Origin: Nymphaea colorata
Lineage: Eukaryota; Streptophyta; Magnoliopsida; Nymphaeales; Nymphaeaceae
Length of the DNA stretch: 64,000 nt
NCBI RefSeq assembly: GCF_008831285.2
Contig: NC_045147.1
Span: forward strand, 12,465,427 to 12,529,426
Direction of reading: 5' to 3'
Part shown: positions 1 to 11,825 of the stretch, one piece after another
Layout of the letters: each line of letters begins with the position of its first letter
Position numbering within the stretch: position 1 is the stretch's first letter
The notes under the pieces: model-generated
What the model was told of the DNA's origin: nothing
Seen by the model: only the letters and a program-made list of their open reading frames with translations
Database searches by the model: none
Made by a program: the position numbers and the translations under genes

Positions 1-1120
1 TAGTTTCAGGATGGCAATAAGAAAGAGAATTTTATAATTTCTTGATTATTTCCCAGAACGCACGAACAAGGACCATGACCGTCTTAATGACAAAAATATG
101 TATTTCTCATCAAAGGATAATAATGTTAGGAGATGAAAAATTATAGTTGTGAAGATTGAGGACTTTTCAGCCTCTCATCTGTTGGAGGATATATTGAACC
201 AATTGTTGTAAGAATCGGTAATACATGTATTGGCTATTGTGTTGCTGTATTGATCATTTTACGTTGTACTACTGTGACAAATATCAGCTTTTTAGAAAAA
301 CAGACAAAAAATAGAAGAAACGTGAAAGAAATCACAATATTTTTTGCAAAAAAACACCAAATTTTAATATGGCAGGTTTTTCACATTCTTCCAAAATGAT
401 ATGTTTCTTATATTTTATATTTTTTAGGTTTCTTTTTAGGATTATAATTTTTGTTTTGCTTTTTTGTCAATTTTTTTGTAAGAAAAATAGTAGAAAATTC
501 AAATTTTAATAAATTTTTCTGTTAATTTTTTATATTTTTTATCCTGAGAAAAGTGAATTTCATGATTGATATCTGAGGAAAACCTTAATGGTATAAGCCC
601 GAAAACAATGTTCACGATAATGCTTTGAGGCTGATAGTTGGAAAAGAAAAGTCAAGTTTTTGGCCAGAATTTTATGTTCATGTCGTTTGCCCCTTCATGG
701 CAAATGCTCATTTCTTCTTAGAAAATTGAAATTTACTTCTACTGATGTGCTGTACATGTAACACCATTTCCATTGTCAATTTCACCTCAACATATTTCTT
801 CCTTCCCTTTTGTCATGCAGAGGGAAAGCTAAACTTTCCATCTACCATGTCAAAAAGGGAGTGGCACAGAACTAGTTCCTTCACATTTGTGACCGTATCA
901 TGGAAAACATTGTTTTGATACTACTTGGTTCTTTGGTTGTAAGGATTATTTGGATGGTGACACTGAAGTTGTGGCTGTAGTTTGATTTGGTTTCTCTGTA
1001 TTTAGAGACTGGGTGTGTCAATGCCTGTATTTACTTTAATAAGTTATACAGATCATTACATTTTAATTCATTTTTCAAATATTTATATATATTAATAGCC
1101 ATCTTTTTCCTTCTTCCTAG
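1..1120. other. Intron sequence of the cytochrome b5 gene (inferred)
   Basis: No coding exon was recognised here. The stretch is AT-rich with T-tracts, and the next exon at 1121 starts in the middle of the conserved cytochrome b5 fold, so most or all of this is probably the large first intron. An upstream gene end within it cannot be excluded. Confidence 0.55.
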
Positions 1121-1941
1121 GTATATGACGTGACCTCGTTCATGGATGACCATCCTGGAGGAGACGAGGTCCTTCTATCTGCAACTGGTAGGCACCACAC
1201 TTCTTTTCATACTGAATAATCTGTACTCATCATTTTATTACATGTCAGGATACATGTGTGTGCTTGTGTAATTGGTGGCTGTTATGTTTATCTCTCTACT
1301 GCATCATCTTGTTTAACTTGTGGGTTCTTCTATTTGCTTCCAAATATTGTAAATGAGCCCCATGAATTTTGTTTTCGTAGTTTATTTGGTAAGTGCATAT
1401 AAATGATCTTTTTTTTTTTTTTTTTTTTACTTGTAAACTGACATTTGTAACTCAATACTCATCGATATGATGCTTATTAAAATTTTAGCGGTCAGGTTGT
1501 GTAAGGTGCTTCTTAAATGATTGAGTGCTAAACATGTAATGTGGTCACAGATAAAAGTCATCTTTTATATTTTTCTACTAGATACCATGTTATCGCCTTA
1601 TGGGAAATAGACACAAAACTGTTACCCTTGGACAAGGTTTTTGTCATGTACACAATATGTAGGCTAAGTGTACCCTCCCTTCTTTTGCAGGGAAAGATGC
1701 AACAAATGATTTTGAAGATGTTGGTCATAGCAAGGCTGCGAGGGATATGATGGCCAAGTACTGTATAGGCAAGATTGATGTCTCAACTATCCCCTTGAAA
1801 CGCACATACGTTCCAGCCAAGCAGGCACCTTACAACCCTGATAAGACACCTGAGTTTGTGATCAAGATTTTGCAGTTCCTGGTGCCATTGTTGATTTTGG
1901 CATTGGCTGTTGCAGTAAGATATTACACCAAGAGCAGCTGA
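1121..1941 (+). CDS. Cytochrome b5, ER tail-anchored (3' part; first exon outside window)
   Basis: Cytochrome b5 carries electrons on the ER surface to desaturases, hydroxylases and P450s. Two coding exons are visible: 1121-1187 (after ttcttcctag, ending before gtaggc) and 1691-1941 (after tcttttgcag, stop TGA 1939-1941). Joined, they stay in frame through the core [17 protein letters not shown], whose His is the first haem ligand, and FEDVGHS, whose His is the second. The C-terminus has a hydrophobic segment ([21 protein letters not shown]) followed by RYYTKSS, the usual tail anchor. The N-terminal exon of roughly 29 residues usual in plant cytochrome b5 is not seen in 1-1120, so it probably lies upstream of the window. 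No frame damage is seen. Family call is firm; the isoform cannot be named. Confidence 0.93.
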
Positions 1942-4319
1942 ATGTGTTCCCTGCAGATTTTTTTTTCTTTTTCACTATAAATGACCTGTTAGAATTTTCT
2001 GTGTCTTTTCCGTAGTGTGAGTGTGGTGAATTCAAAACATTAATGGAACAACGGGAATTCGTTGTTGGTTGAGAACTTGGTTTTTCAAATTCCAATAGAT
2101 TGGACTGGTTATTTGAGAACCTGTCAAACACAGAACTTCCTTGGTGTTAGCTTAGTGCGCTAAACCCTGAAACTACTGGCTTGTGCTTGCTTGGATATTT
2201 TGCCTGGCAATTCTATGATGATGTTGCCCGAGTTCGAACTAATGTTCTTGCAAATTGATGATGAAATGATCGGATGCTGATGTGAAACTACCGGTGACCG
2301 GCAGATAACTAATATTGCTACCAGTGGACTGCTTTTCCATTAACTGCATGTACCTTTTTCTTCTGGTTGCATGTGCTTCTAAAAGCACCACACCGAACGG
2401 TTATCAATTTCATTCACAAATGTCTGCTGATCGTATATCACCTCTCTATTCCTTTTCTTCGGACTGCAATAGCTATAAAATTATGCATATGTTGTGTTAT
2501 GTAGTCTAGTCATACTCTATAAAACCTTCGCGCAACGACATTTTACATCATGCGTTTGAAATGTCTCGAACTTAATCATGAGGCCCATGTTACATCAGCC
2601 CATTGCGGATTAGAGGAATGCCAATGTTTGAATCTATTTGATTACTGCCCCTGAATATGAATCTAGACACATCAGATTTGGGAAGAAAAATAACTCCCAA
2701 TTGATACGTTCAGTATGCAATTTTGCATCAGAATCCCAAATCCCTTCACCTGTTGCAGTTTGGGTCTAAAGCTATTATTGACAAGGTTTATTTTAATAGA
2801 CTACATCTGACTCCAAATATCAATAATCTGAATCCAGTTAATAAATGGTTGGATTTTTTGTCCTAGCCTCAAAGTTCAAAACCTGATTCATTCATTAGCG
2901 TCGTTTCCTTTGGATGTCTTAAAATCCAAGAAGATCAAATCTTTTTCTTGCTCCGTTTAAGAACATAGAACAAAAGGTTTGCCTGTTCATGCACGCAAAT
3001 GTACCCCAATTTCCGCAAAGGTGGTAAAAGAAATGCGAACGTGTAAGTTTTTTGTTCAAGGTTCATCCGTGCCTTTTCTTTTCGAAAAGATTCATCTCAG
3101 AATGAACTATTGTTTTCTAACAAGTGACATGTCAACCATGCTTGGCCATTGCCCTTCGTAGCTAGTCATTTGTTGGATTCCTCTCTTAAAATTTATATAT
3201 ATGCGGCCATTCATTCCCTTATTTATATATTGTGCCCCTCATTCGTTTTACTGTTAATGTAAATCTACATTTTTTGAAGGTTTAAAATTTAGTTACTTGT
3301 AAACAAAAATTTCTGACTCCACCCTTCTAGGGTTCCTGTTCCTGCCAGAGTGAAGGACCATCTTTTCAACAAGTAGCAGGAACACTTACAAAGGCATTAA
3401 ATTTCCAGTACTGCATTTCATATTTAATGCAATGTTTGGATGCTTTGAGTCTCGACTCTGAGACAGTAACCGAAATCAGATTAACAGCTTCATATACACC
3501 GAAGACATGCCTCCTATATTAACGTTTTTCACTTTCCAGTGAAATTAATGGTATCTGATAACATCAACTAGGAGTCAGGGATTCCATTTCTCTATCTCTA
3601 CCTCTCTCTCTCTACCAGTCTTTGAACTCTGGATGTTTTATTTGATACCACCAATGAACCTTCCACTCCACCTGGTTCCAGGAGTCAAGGGCTCAGGACC
3701 AAACCGGTACTCGTGTCTGCCCTCAATTCATCAAATCCAGTGACATATTAAAGCATGTTTAGTCCATAGACTACAGCTGTATCTATGCCTGCTGATGGCC
3801 GAGGAGAATGTTGCTCTCATTCAAGAGGATTGGATATCTTAGACATTAGATTTCAATCAGCACGTTTTGGAAGTTGTCTATCTTCCCCCGAGAATCATAC
3901 TGGTAAATTGTAGACAAAAAGGAAAAAGCGAAAAGGACAGATTGTAAAACAAGTGTCAGAAAATTGAGTATTGGAAGTAACCGTATACAACGGCATGCCT
4001 TCTTTCTCGAGGGCAATCAAATGAAATGCCTTTGTTCGAGAAAACCGCAACAAATGGGGGGTTCTAACAGTACAAGGATATTACATCATTCCATCCCTCT
4101 TCACTATAGCTTCTCTGTCCATGCGAAGCTCCAACTCTTACATAAGGAATACCACTGAAGCAGTAACCTGAAGATAGTGCCGCAATATTTTAGTGGCAGC
4201 TGCCCATGGTCAATTGAACCCAAAGATGGGAAGAGAAAAGCTACCAGCGAATATTGGGGTTGCTAAAGGAGTCTGGCTATTGATCAAGAAAGAAGAAAGA
4301 GGAGCAAATCTTCCCAAAG
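1942..4319. other. Intergenic space between convergent genes
   Basis: This 2.4 kb holds the 3' untranslated regions of cytochrome b5 (+) and of the TBC gene (-), which face each other tail to tail. No further coding exon, RNA gene or complete repeat was recognised. Short open frames here show no conserved motif and the composition is ordinary AT-rich plant DNA. Confidence 0.6.
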
Positions 4320-7300
4320 CTATACTTTATCATGCAAAGTTACCACCAAGTCGTGAGCATCATCCAACAACTTCCATACATCAAGCTGCCCAGCCATATC
4401 ATTGCACTCTCTCATGATCTCGTCCATGCTGCTGTACTTCTCAATTATCAACTTCCTTCTCTGTAGAACACACGCAGCTATGGCATACAACAATAGATCG
4501 TCAGTAGGTGGTGCTTGCTGTCTTATTCTTCCCCAAGCAGATTTGCTGATCCCAGCTCTCACAGCAGCTTGATCCGCCCACATGACCTCCCACAGGCACA
4601 ATGTCTGCTCAAAATTCAGCTCTCTTCTGAACAGCACCACCACCATTCTGTAGACAAAGAAACAGTCTTCAGCCTGGAGCATCTCTAAATGTTTGTACAA
4701 GTGTGAATCTTTGGACTTTATGATCTTGGACACTATGTTGAGCTGCCTCCGGATTCCAATTTCATCAAGTCTGAAATTGTGTCTAGCTTTCTTCATAAAC
4801 CCCACAAAACACCAGAAGGCTTCGTCATCTTCATCCATGACAGCAATTATTGGTGCAAGTAGATCACTCATTCCCTGACAGTAACCAATCTCTGTGTCAT
4901 GAATTGCATAAGCCTCAAGTATAGCAACCAATCGAGCAGCATGGCGTACTCGGCAGGGCTCCAAATCATCATAATCTTTCAAACCCACAGACTCAGCCAA
5001 CTTTGTTGCACTCTCCTCTGAGACCTCTGCTTGAGAAGGTGAGTATGGTACCCACTCTGCATTGGCGCGGATAGCATCTAGCCGGATAATTCTCTGCCAT
5101 GTACTATAATCCTCAATGATATTCAAGCATGAACTTTTTTCATCAAGTGGATCTGTTGGCGTACTTTTTGTGCCAGTTTCATCAGTTCTTCCTGTGGTGG
5201 GAAATGATGCAGCCATTTCCTCTGTTGAGGATTCACTATCTGATGATTCACTCTCCACCACATCAGTGAGGTTAAGAGATGATTGGGTGCCTGAAAAAGG
5301 TTCTTCCGTTATACATGAACTCATTTGTGAGTTCTCTGTGTCCTCATGTTCACCAGAGCTCTCTGTGTCCTCATGTTGATCATCAGCACATGATATGGTA
5401 GGGCTGGTGTCATTTCCACTCCCTTCCTCAGCGGAAAGCGACTGCCTCACACTAACCTCCTCCGAGCAAAGTGGTTCCAGATTCTCTAGTGAACTAGAAC
5501 CCTCTCCTCCACTATTGCTAAGTAGTTCATTTGTATTTTGCTTTTCATTCTCATTCTGTAACAGCTGCTTACATCGCGTTCTCAGGTCTTCATATTCTTT
5601 TCTATGTATACAACATATCAAGTGATATAATCAAAATCCAAATAAGGTTGAAGCAATAAAAAAGCAAGCCGAGATGGACAAGAAGCACAACCATCGCAAA
5701 AAATTAAATCCAACTGCTTGTTCTTTTAAAGGTCACATGCACAGAGATAAGAAAGTTGATTGAGTTTAAAAATATACCTTCTCAAAGCCCTCGTAGCATC
5801 TCTATCCACCTTTGTACTATCCAGTTCATATCTGAAAAGCAAAGTGTAGCTAATCAAACAAAGGAAAATGATCAAGAATATATGAAAATAAAAAAAGCCA
5901 AAATGGTTAACAGCATCAAGCACTCTTCAAAGCAAAACCTACTACTCGTGAATGAATCCAAAGAAAACTAGCAAAGTCCACTTAAACAGCAAAAAAATTA
6001 ATAAGAAGGTTGATGAAGAAAACACATGGTCATTTGCTTCAACCAGATATCATGAAAGGAAGGCGATCTTTCATATGAAACAAGGACCATTTTCCATGGA
6101 GGCTAAATACATGCCCCCTTGGATGGGCAGACAGCCAATTTTCCTTGTAAAAGCATCCCATTCAGATGGTGCATTAGAACTCCTCAGCTCTGGGAAATGA
6201 AGCATCTGCAGGAAGTGTCCTTGCACATTGCAACAAAAACCCCATGGATCTTAGGGAGCATTTAGATAACACCCCAAAACCAATTTCGGGAGGTAAAAAA
6301 TGGTTTTGCTTCCAAAATGCTATTTCAGGCGCGTTTAGATGATACCATTAGTAATGAGTTTTGCCAAAACTCATTTTTGGCAAAACCTGTTTTCTAAGAG
6401 GGAGTGAATTCACAAAAAATTGTGTTTTGGTCCTATTACCCGAACATACAAACCAGTTTTTTAAAACTGACTAAAAAAACTTTTATAAAACTAATTTTCA
6501 CAAAAACAATTTTTTTGAGTGTGTCATCAAACACTACCTTAATTTTTTCTCCTGCACAAACTGGAAGCTAAGTATCTAAAATGCATCCCTTGTGACTAAG
6601 AGTTGCATGATGTTTGCTACCCCTGTGATTTCTCAACTTTCACAGGTAATTTTGATTCCTATCGCAAATACAGAAATGTAGAGGTAAACAGCGTGAAAGG
6701 TGAAAACCCACATTTTCATACCTTGTGAAAATATGCACCTTTTAGATGTGTCATCTTCAACAACAGGCTACCAAAACACTAACTCAAAACAGTATATAAG
6801 AGATACAGGCCCCTACATTAAAAAAGGCTTGAGAGAATTCCAAAGAGCAGAATGCAGAGAGAGTAACTTACACTCCAAGGAGAAAAGGCCACACCTCCAT
6901 CCTTATGTCTGGTTCAATTCCCTGCACAAGAGACAAGAATGAGAAAGAAGACAAATTTTTACAAGAAAAGTGAGCGCAAACTTTGCCTATAATAGCAAAT
7001 AATAACAAAAAGTCAAAGATTCACAAATAAAAATGAAGCAAGCAAACCAAGAGAGCACAGTAAAGCAAACGGGAGGCTCTAAAAATAATGAATTGACTAG
7101 AACATGCTTCATAAATTTAAGCATATTTTCATCCTCTATGCAGGTAAATGTTGGTGGTCCATGGTCACCAAACAAGATCTGGGTAGCTGTAGAGAAAAAG
7201 CCATCTCAACAAACTCCCAGGTACAATATAGTCTCTAAGAAGGTCATAGAATCTCAAATATTAACTGAAGCAATATATACTTCCATGTAAAGGATATGTT

Positions 7301-8192
7301 CATGCAAAAAATTGGTTTGATCTTCCTATCAGCATAGTCAATGTTGCCACAATGTGTATCATCCTAACCCATATTGTTCGGGTCCAAAGATAGATATGTA
7401 ACATAATGTATTGTAACGTAATATAGACGATCACAAATTTAAGCTTTAACATTAAATATGCACAGGAAATTTAAAAGAAAAAATCAGTAACATACATACT
7501 AAAAAGAATAGGAAAAATAACTGTCTATGACAAAACATGAATTGCATATAAACACAAAAAAGATTATGAAATATATGTGACCTACAACATGCACAGGTTG
7601 ATTTGAAATAATCAAACTGGCCACTTAAATTACTTACAGTGCTTGAATCAAAATAAATAAGGTTTTAATTATCTATTGCATACTCCCTGGAGTCTTTAAG
7701 CAAATTATGGTCACAAAATTTAAATTTTTTACTTTCTTTTTTAGAATAAGCATAGGATGTTATAAGAGAATCCTCTATTCAATAGCATTAAATCAGCACC
7801 CCCCCACTCCCCCCCCCCCTTTTTTTTTAGATGTGTAAGGACTTTCATGTCAAATGTAATATTCAATCTTAAGAAATTTATGCAACTAAATTAAAAAAGA
7901 ATTTTCTTTGACACTCTTTTATGTTTTTAAGGTGTAACGTAAGTTACATATCATATCTTACCATAACATGCAATACGGTGGATGTAATGCAAGCTATATA
8001 CAGTATGGTATAATCTGAAACTAGTTTCAGGGTTGTCATGCATCATTCTCCTTGATAGTTGCACTACTAAATACAATTCATGACCTATGTTACATGGGTA
8101 CAGGTATGGGTGCCAGTACAGCTGCTGTTACAGGAACAGGTGTGGAGTACTTTCGAAAAGACAAGGCCGTACATATGTGTGTGTGTGTATAG

Positions 8193-8250
<58 letters not shown>

Positions 8251-10449
8251 AGCAAATAAATACACAACATTCATTGTTTACATTTATAAAATATATATTA
8301 CTGAACAAAAATACTAAATTAGATAAAAAACATACATAAAATTCAAAAACATACACCAAAATTACAAAAAATTATGTCTGCTATGTCCAATCAGTGTCTT
8401 GTACCAGAACCAATGTCATGTTGTGTCAATATGAATAAGGTACTTCTACGGTTCTACCTTTTATAAGTGTTTGTGTTACATAGTGTATTACACAGTAAGC
8501 TATATTAATACAACGCTAGGCATAGTTATTCCAGTGTAAAACAGAACAGTAAGAAACGACACTTTTAAGGTATCATGATTGTTATGCACCACATGTGCTT
8601 AAACCTTTAAAATCTCAAAACACAGCATAAGGATGGTCCGTTTGCATCCAGACAAAATATATAGTTGAAGGCAAATGCAAAAGAATGCATCCATCTGCAT
8701 TATAATAACAACAAAAACTCTAAGAATTGATCCAGCTAGAGGATTCAATACAGTCACAGCTAACTAAACCATTCTCCCAGGGATTTGCTAAAGGATGAAT
8801 GCACCATTTTGTTCAAGTGTATTGGAAAAGTGTAAGAGCAATTTCCTTTTATGTCAAAAAATGCTTCAGCCTTTCACCTTAATTATGAAACAATCAGAGC
8901 AGAGACAATTCTTGTTGCTTGAGTAGAAGCAAGGAATACAGGCAACGTAACAAACCACAGATCTTGCAAATGTGCAAGTTTTGTTAGTAGATGGAAAATT
9001 AAAACATGTAAAATTAGACAAAAAGATTGTGACCGAATCTTAATATTGACACGTCTATTGAGTTATTCCATTCAAGAAAATATATGCATAAGGAGAAATC
9101 TCACCCCACTGCGAATTTTTTTTAAAAGCTTGACTCCACCATCAAGGAGTTTCCCATCTGATGAAAAGAAACTACACCATTTCTGACGTGAAAGGGCATA
9201 TTTTCTCCTCCTACGTGACCATGGAGATTTAAGGCTACCCCTGGACATCAACAGCACCCATCAGTGAACATTGAAATTTGAAACAGATGCTACAAGCAGT
9301 AAATACACCGACAGAAAGAAAAACATGCACCATTTCATCAAGAATCAAAACAAACACCCAGACACAGAGAGGCCTCTCTATATACACATTGAAAAAGGCT
9401 ACACGGTGTTCTACAAATTTCAGCAATCACAATGACTCAGTTCTCTTCCATTTCATAATCACTCACAAACACAAAAAATTTCTTTCCCCAGTTTCAAACT
9501 ACAAACCCTCCCATTAACTTATAAGAGGAATCCAGCACACGTCAAACACCTGAAGCAAGTGATTCATTCGTCTCTACGTGACCAGACAGTTACCACAAAT
9601 CAACAAGGACAAAGAAATCATATGCTTCTAATGAAACAATCCTACAATTCTCAAGTTTCTCAAACCCTGTCAGTGGCGTTAAATTCTAGAACTAAGACGT
9701 CCAAATTAGTCAAGCACCATTTCAGACACATTGTCCAAATTAGCACTTTGGCAACCACCAAAGTGTTCATAAACGCAGTTCAATCCGCATCCATCAAACT
9801 ACAGAACCAGGCAAGGTGAAGTAAAACAACAACAACCAACGCATAACTCAATCTTCTGCCGCTCCCAACTCAGAAACCCGAGCCACATTTATGAATTCCG
9901 ATGGAAAAAAGGAAAATCCCCATAATCCAACCAAAATACAAAATAAACTTACTCCAATATGTCAATTCAATTACTAACATGTTAACTAAAGAAAAATACT
10001 AGAAGATTAAGATAGATGGAACATTAAGAAAATTTACGAAATGAGACGAGAACAGATCCGAGATGATGAGAGGCAACAAGGAGTCCTAGAGCAACAGCGG
10101 ACACGAAAAGGAAAAAAAAAATAAAGAGACAAAGAGAGAGAGAAAGAGAGAAGTCTCACCGTCTGGAGAAGGACGAGGATGACGATGAGTTCGACGACGG
10201 CAGCAGCAGCGGCGACGACAAAGAAGAAGGTGAGGAACAGGAAGACGGGGACGAGGCGGTAACGTAAAGGAACGACCGAATGTGAACCCATGAAGAAGAA
10301 GAAGAAGAAGAAGAAGAAGAAGAAGAAGACAGAGAAGAAGAAGAAGAAGAAGATAAAGAAGAAGAAGAAGAAGAAGATAAAGAAGAAGAAGAAGAAGAAG
10401 AAGAAGAAGAAGAAGAAGAAGACTGGGATCTACCTACTAGGGTTCTCAT
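4320..10449 (-). CDS. TBC-domain Rab GTPase-activating protein (Ser-rich N-terminal isoform)
   Basis: TBC proteins switch off Rab GTPases in membrane traffic by donating an arginine and a glutamine to GTP hydrolysis. Coding exons in gene order: 10449-10160, 9240-9105, 6921-6872, 5831-5778, 5601-4320. All junctions are GT..AG and in phase, giving 603 residues. Order: poly-Ser N-terminus; GSLKSPWSRRRRKYALS then a conserved block (about 97-142); GIEPDIRMEVWPFLLGVYEL; an acidic Ser/Thr/Glu-rich insert (about 185-330); then the catalytic part. The arginine finger IRLDAIR (Arg about 355) and glutamine finger GYCQG (Gln about 419) are intact. The architecture matches plant RabGAP22-like TBC proteins, as recalled from family knowledge. 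Long introns 2 (6922-9104) and 3 (5832-6871) hold repeats. The target Rab cannot be deduced. Confidence 0.9.
6254..6538. mobile_element. Tourist-like (PIF/Harbinger-type) MITE in TBC intron 3
   Basis: A 285 bp element is flanked by TTA on both sides (6251-6253 and 6539-6541), the usual target duplication of PIF/Harbinger elements. The ends are imperfect inverted repeats: GGGAGCATTTAGATAACACC on the left, and the reverse of the right end reads GGTAGTGTTTGATGACACAC. No coding capacity. It sits in the intron between the GIEPD and YELDS exons. Confidence 0.7.
8085..8420. repeat. GGTACAGGTATGGG-type repeat with internal (TA)n, in TBC intron 2
   Basis: The segment opens with ttacatgggtacaggtatgg, passes through tgtgtgtgta into a (TA)n run at about 8202-8245, and continues into A-rich DNA. 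The opening resembles those of repeats at 14840, 34105 (reverse) and 57247, and each copy contains a (TA)n or TA-rich run. No coding capacity. Boundaries are approximate. Confidence 0.5.
9269..9298. repeat. 30 bp sequence duplicated at 12467-12496
   Basis: The 30 bases starting cattgaaatttgaaacagat occur identically here, just upstream of TBC exon 2 in intron 1, and at 12467-12496 outside the gene. The flanks differ on both sides. It may be a trace of a local copying event or the shared core of a small repeat. Confidence 0.6.
10286..10423. repeat. (GAA)n trinucleotide tract inside TBC exon 1
   Basis: About 45 GAA/AAG-type triplets, interrupted by a few variants, read on the minus strand as TCT/TTC and encode the poly-serine run of the Ser-rich TBC isoform. 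Its length is a multiple of three through the coding part, so the frame is kept. Such a tract is expected to vary in length among individuals. Confidence 0.85.
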
Positions 10450-10487
10450 CTACGAATTTGTTCTGGTTGAAGAGGTGTGTCATTTAC

Positions 10488-10717
10488 CTACGAGAGTAGA
10501 TGAGGACAGCGGCCAAGGCCACTCCGGCCATGGCCGTGACGAAGATGGCCAGTCCATCGGAACCAACCCAGAAGCCACCAACTGCCGCGCCGCCACCTCC
10601 GCTCCTGGTGGTAGTGGTGGCGCTCAAGAACATTGAAGAGACACGAGCTACGATTCCGCCGCCAACAAAACCACCACCACCACCGTCGCCGCGACCGCCT
10701 GATCTCCCGTCCACCAT
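10488..10717 (-). CDS. Alternative first coding exon of the TBC gene (Gly-rich, membrane-anchor type)
   Basis: This exon begins at ATG 10717-10715 and runs to 10488, followed by a donor (gtaaat). It ends two bases into a codon, the same phase as the Ser-rich first exon, so it joins exon 2 at 9240 in frame (..LIYSRR then GSLKSPW). It encodes about 76 residues: a Gly-rich start, then a hydrophobic span (LAIFVTAMAGVALAAVLIY) suited to a transmembrane anchor next to basic residues. A joined isoform would be 583 residues. It lies only 38 bp upstream of the other first exon's ATG. From memory, some plant relatives start with a hydrophobic stretch ending in YSRRG, which supports it; expression was not tested. 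Confidence 0.6.
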
Positions 10718-10723
10718 CACCAC

Positions 10724-11794
10724 TTCACCGATCTCCTCTCTCTCCGCCCCCCTCTCTCTGGAAGGGAGACAATTCAGAGAGAGAGGTGAACGGTGATTGG
10801 AGGAAATTTTGCCATTGTCAGGACGAAGAAAAAGGGCAAAGAGCCGTCCTTCTTCCCACTGTTACCGACGGTCCCAATCACTCCTAAAACATATTACAAG
10901 GAAATCATGGCGACCTGGATATTTAACGATACTTTGAAATTCTACATTTCAAAAAAAAATTCTGAAAATATCGGCATAAATCTGGTGACAAAACAAACTG
11001 ATTTTGCCTTTTTCATATCATGATAGGTTTTTTTTCACGTTAACTATTTCAATTGTTAAAAAGAGAAAGAGAGATTTAGCAGAAAAAAAGCGCCATGTAG
11101 TTTTGTTGTCATTGCCGCTCTTGCTACTCACATATGTTTGTTTCTTGGCGAAGGAAAATGCTGGCAACTTCTTTCAAAAAGTTCAAAAATAAATTGAAAT
11201 GTATTTATTTCAACAGATTCTTGTGTTTTTCTATATATAATATCTCGAAATGTCCGAAAATGTTAAATAGAAAGTGCTATGTATGATCTTGAGTTTTTAC
11301 AAAATCCAATCCATCTTTTATGTGTGTGTGTGTGCGGAAATTTTTAGTTCCCAAACCACAAGGTTACGAAAAATTGGGATTTCTCATAATTAAACTTTTG
11401 ATGTTATATGAGTCGTTCAATTTTATGTCTAATCCAAATACAATTAAATTCAAACATAATCAACTTAATATATGTTTTTCCTCCACTTATTGTTGAGACC
11501 ATATCTTTAATGTTAGATCGCAAACAAAATACATAATCCTTGCATTTAAACAATCTGGTTTGATACTGTCCGATTTTAGATCGGGCGGCCCGGATTTGAT
11601 GTCTAAAAAAAGTAGAGTTACTAGAAACATGAAAGAAGGAGCATTTGTCATATTCAATCAAAGTTGATAATGCATCTTCAACATTCAATAAGCAGTCATT
11701 TGCAACAAAACTCAATGTCAGTGTATGGCCAACGAAGGAGCAGGAATGTTAATCTAGCACTTGTTTATAGCATTTTGTTACACTAATCAATTAA

Positions 11795-11825
<31 letters not shown>

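Noticed and set aside
10034-10291. Hydrophobic 85-residue minus-strand frame overlapping TBC exon 1
   Set aside because: It is another frame of the Ser-rich exon. Its splice phase to exon 2 at 9240 would give a stop (GGG TAG), whereas the Ser-rich frame joins correctly.
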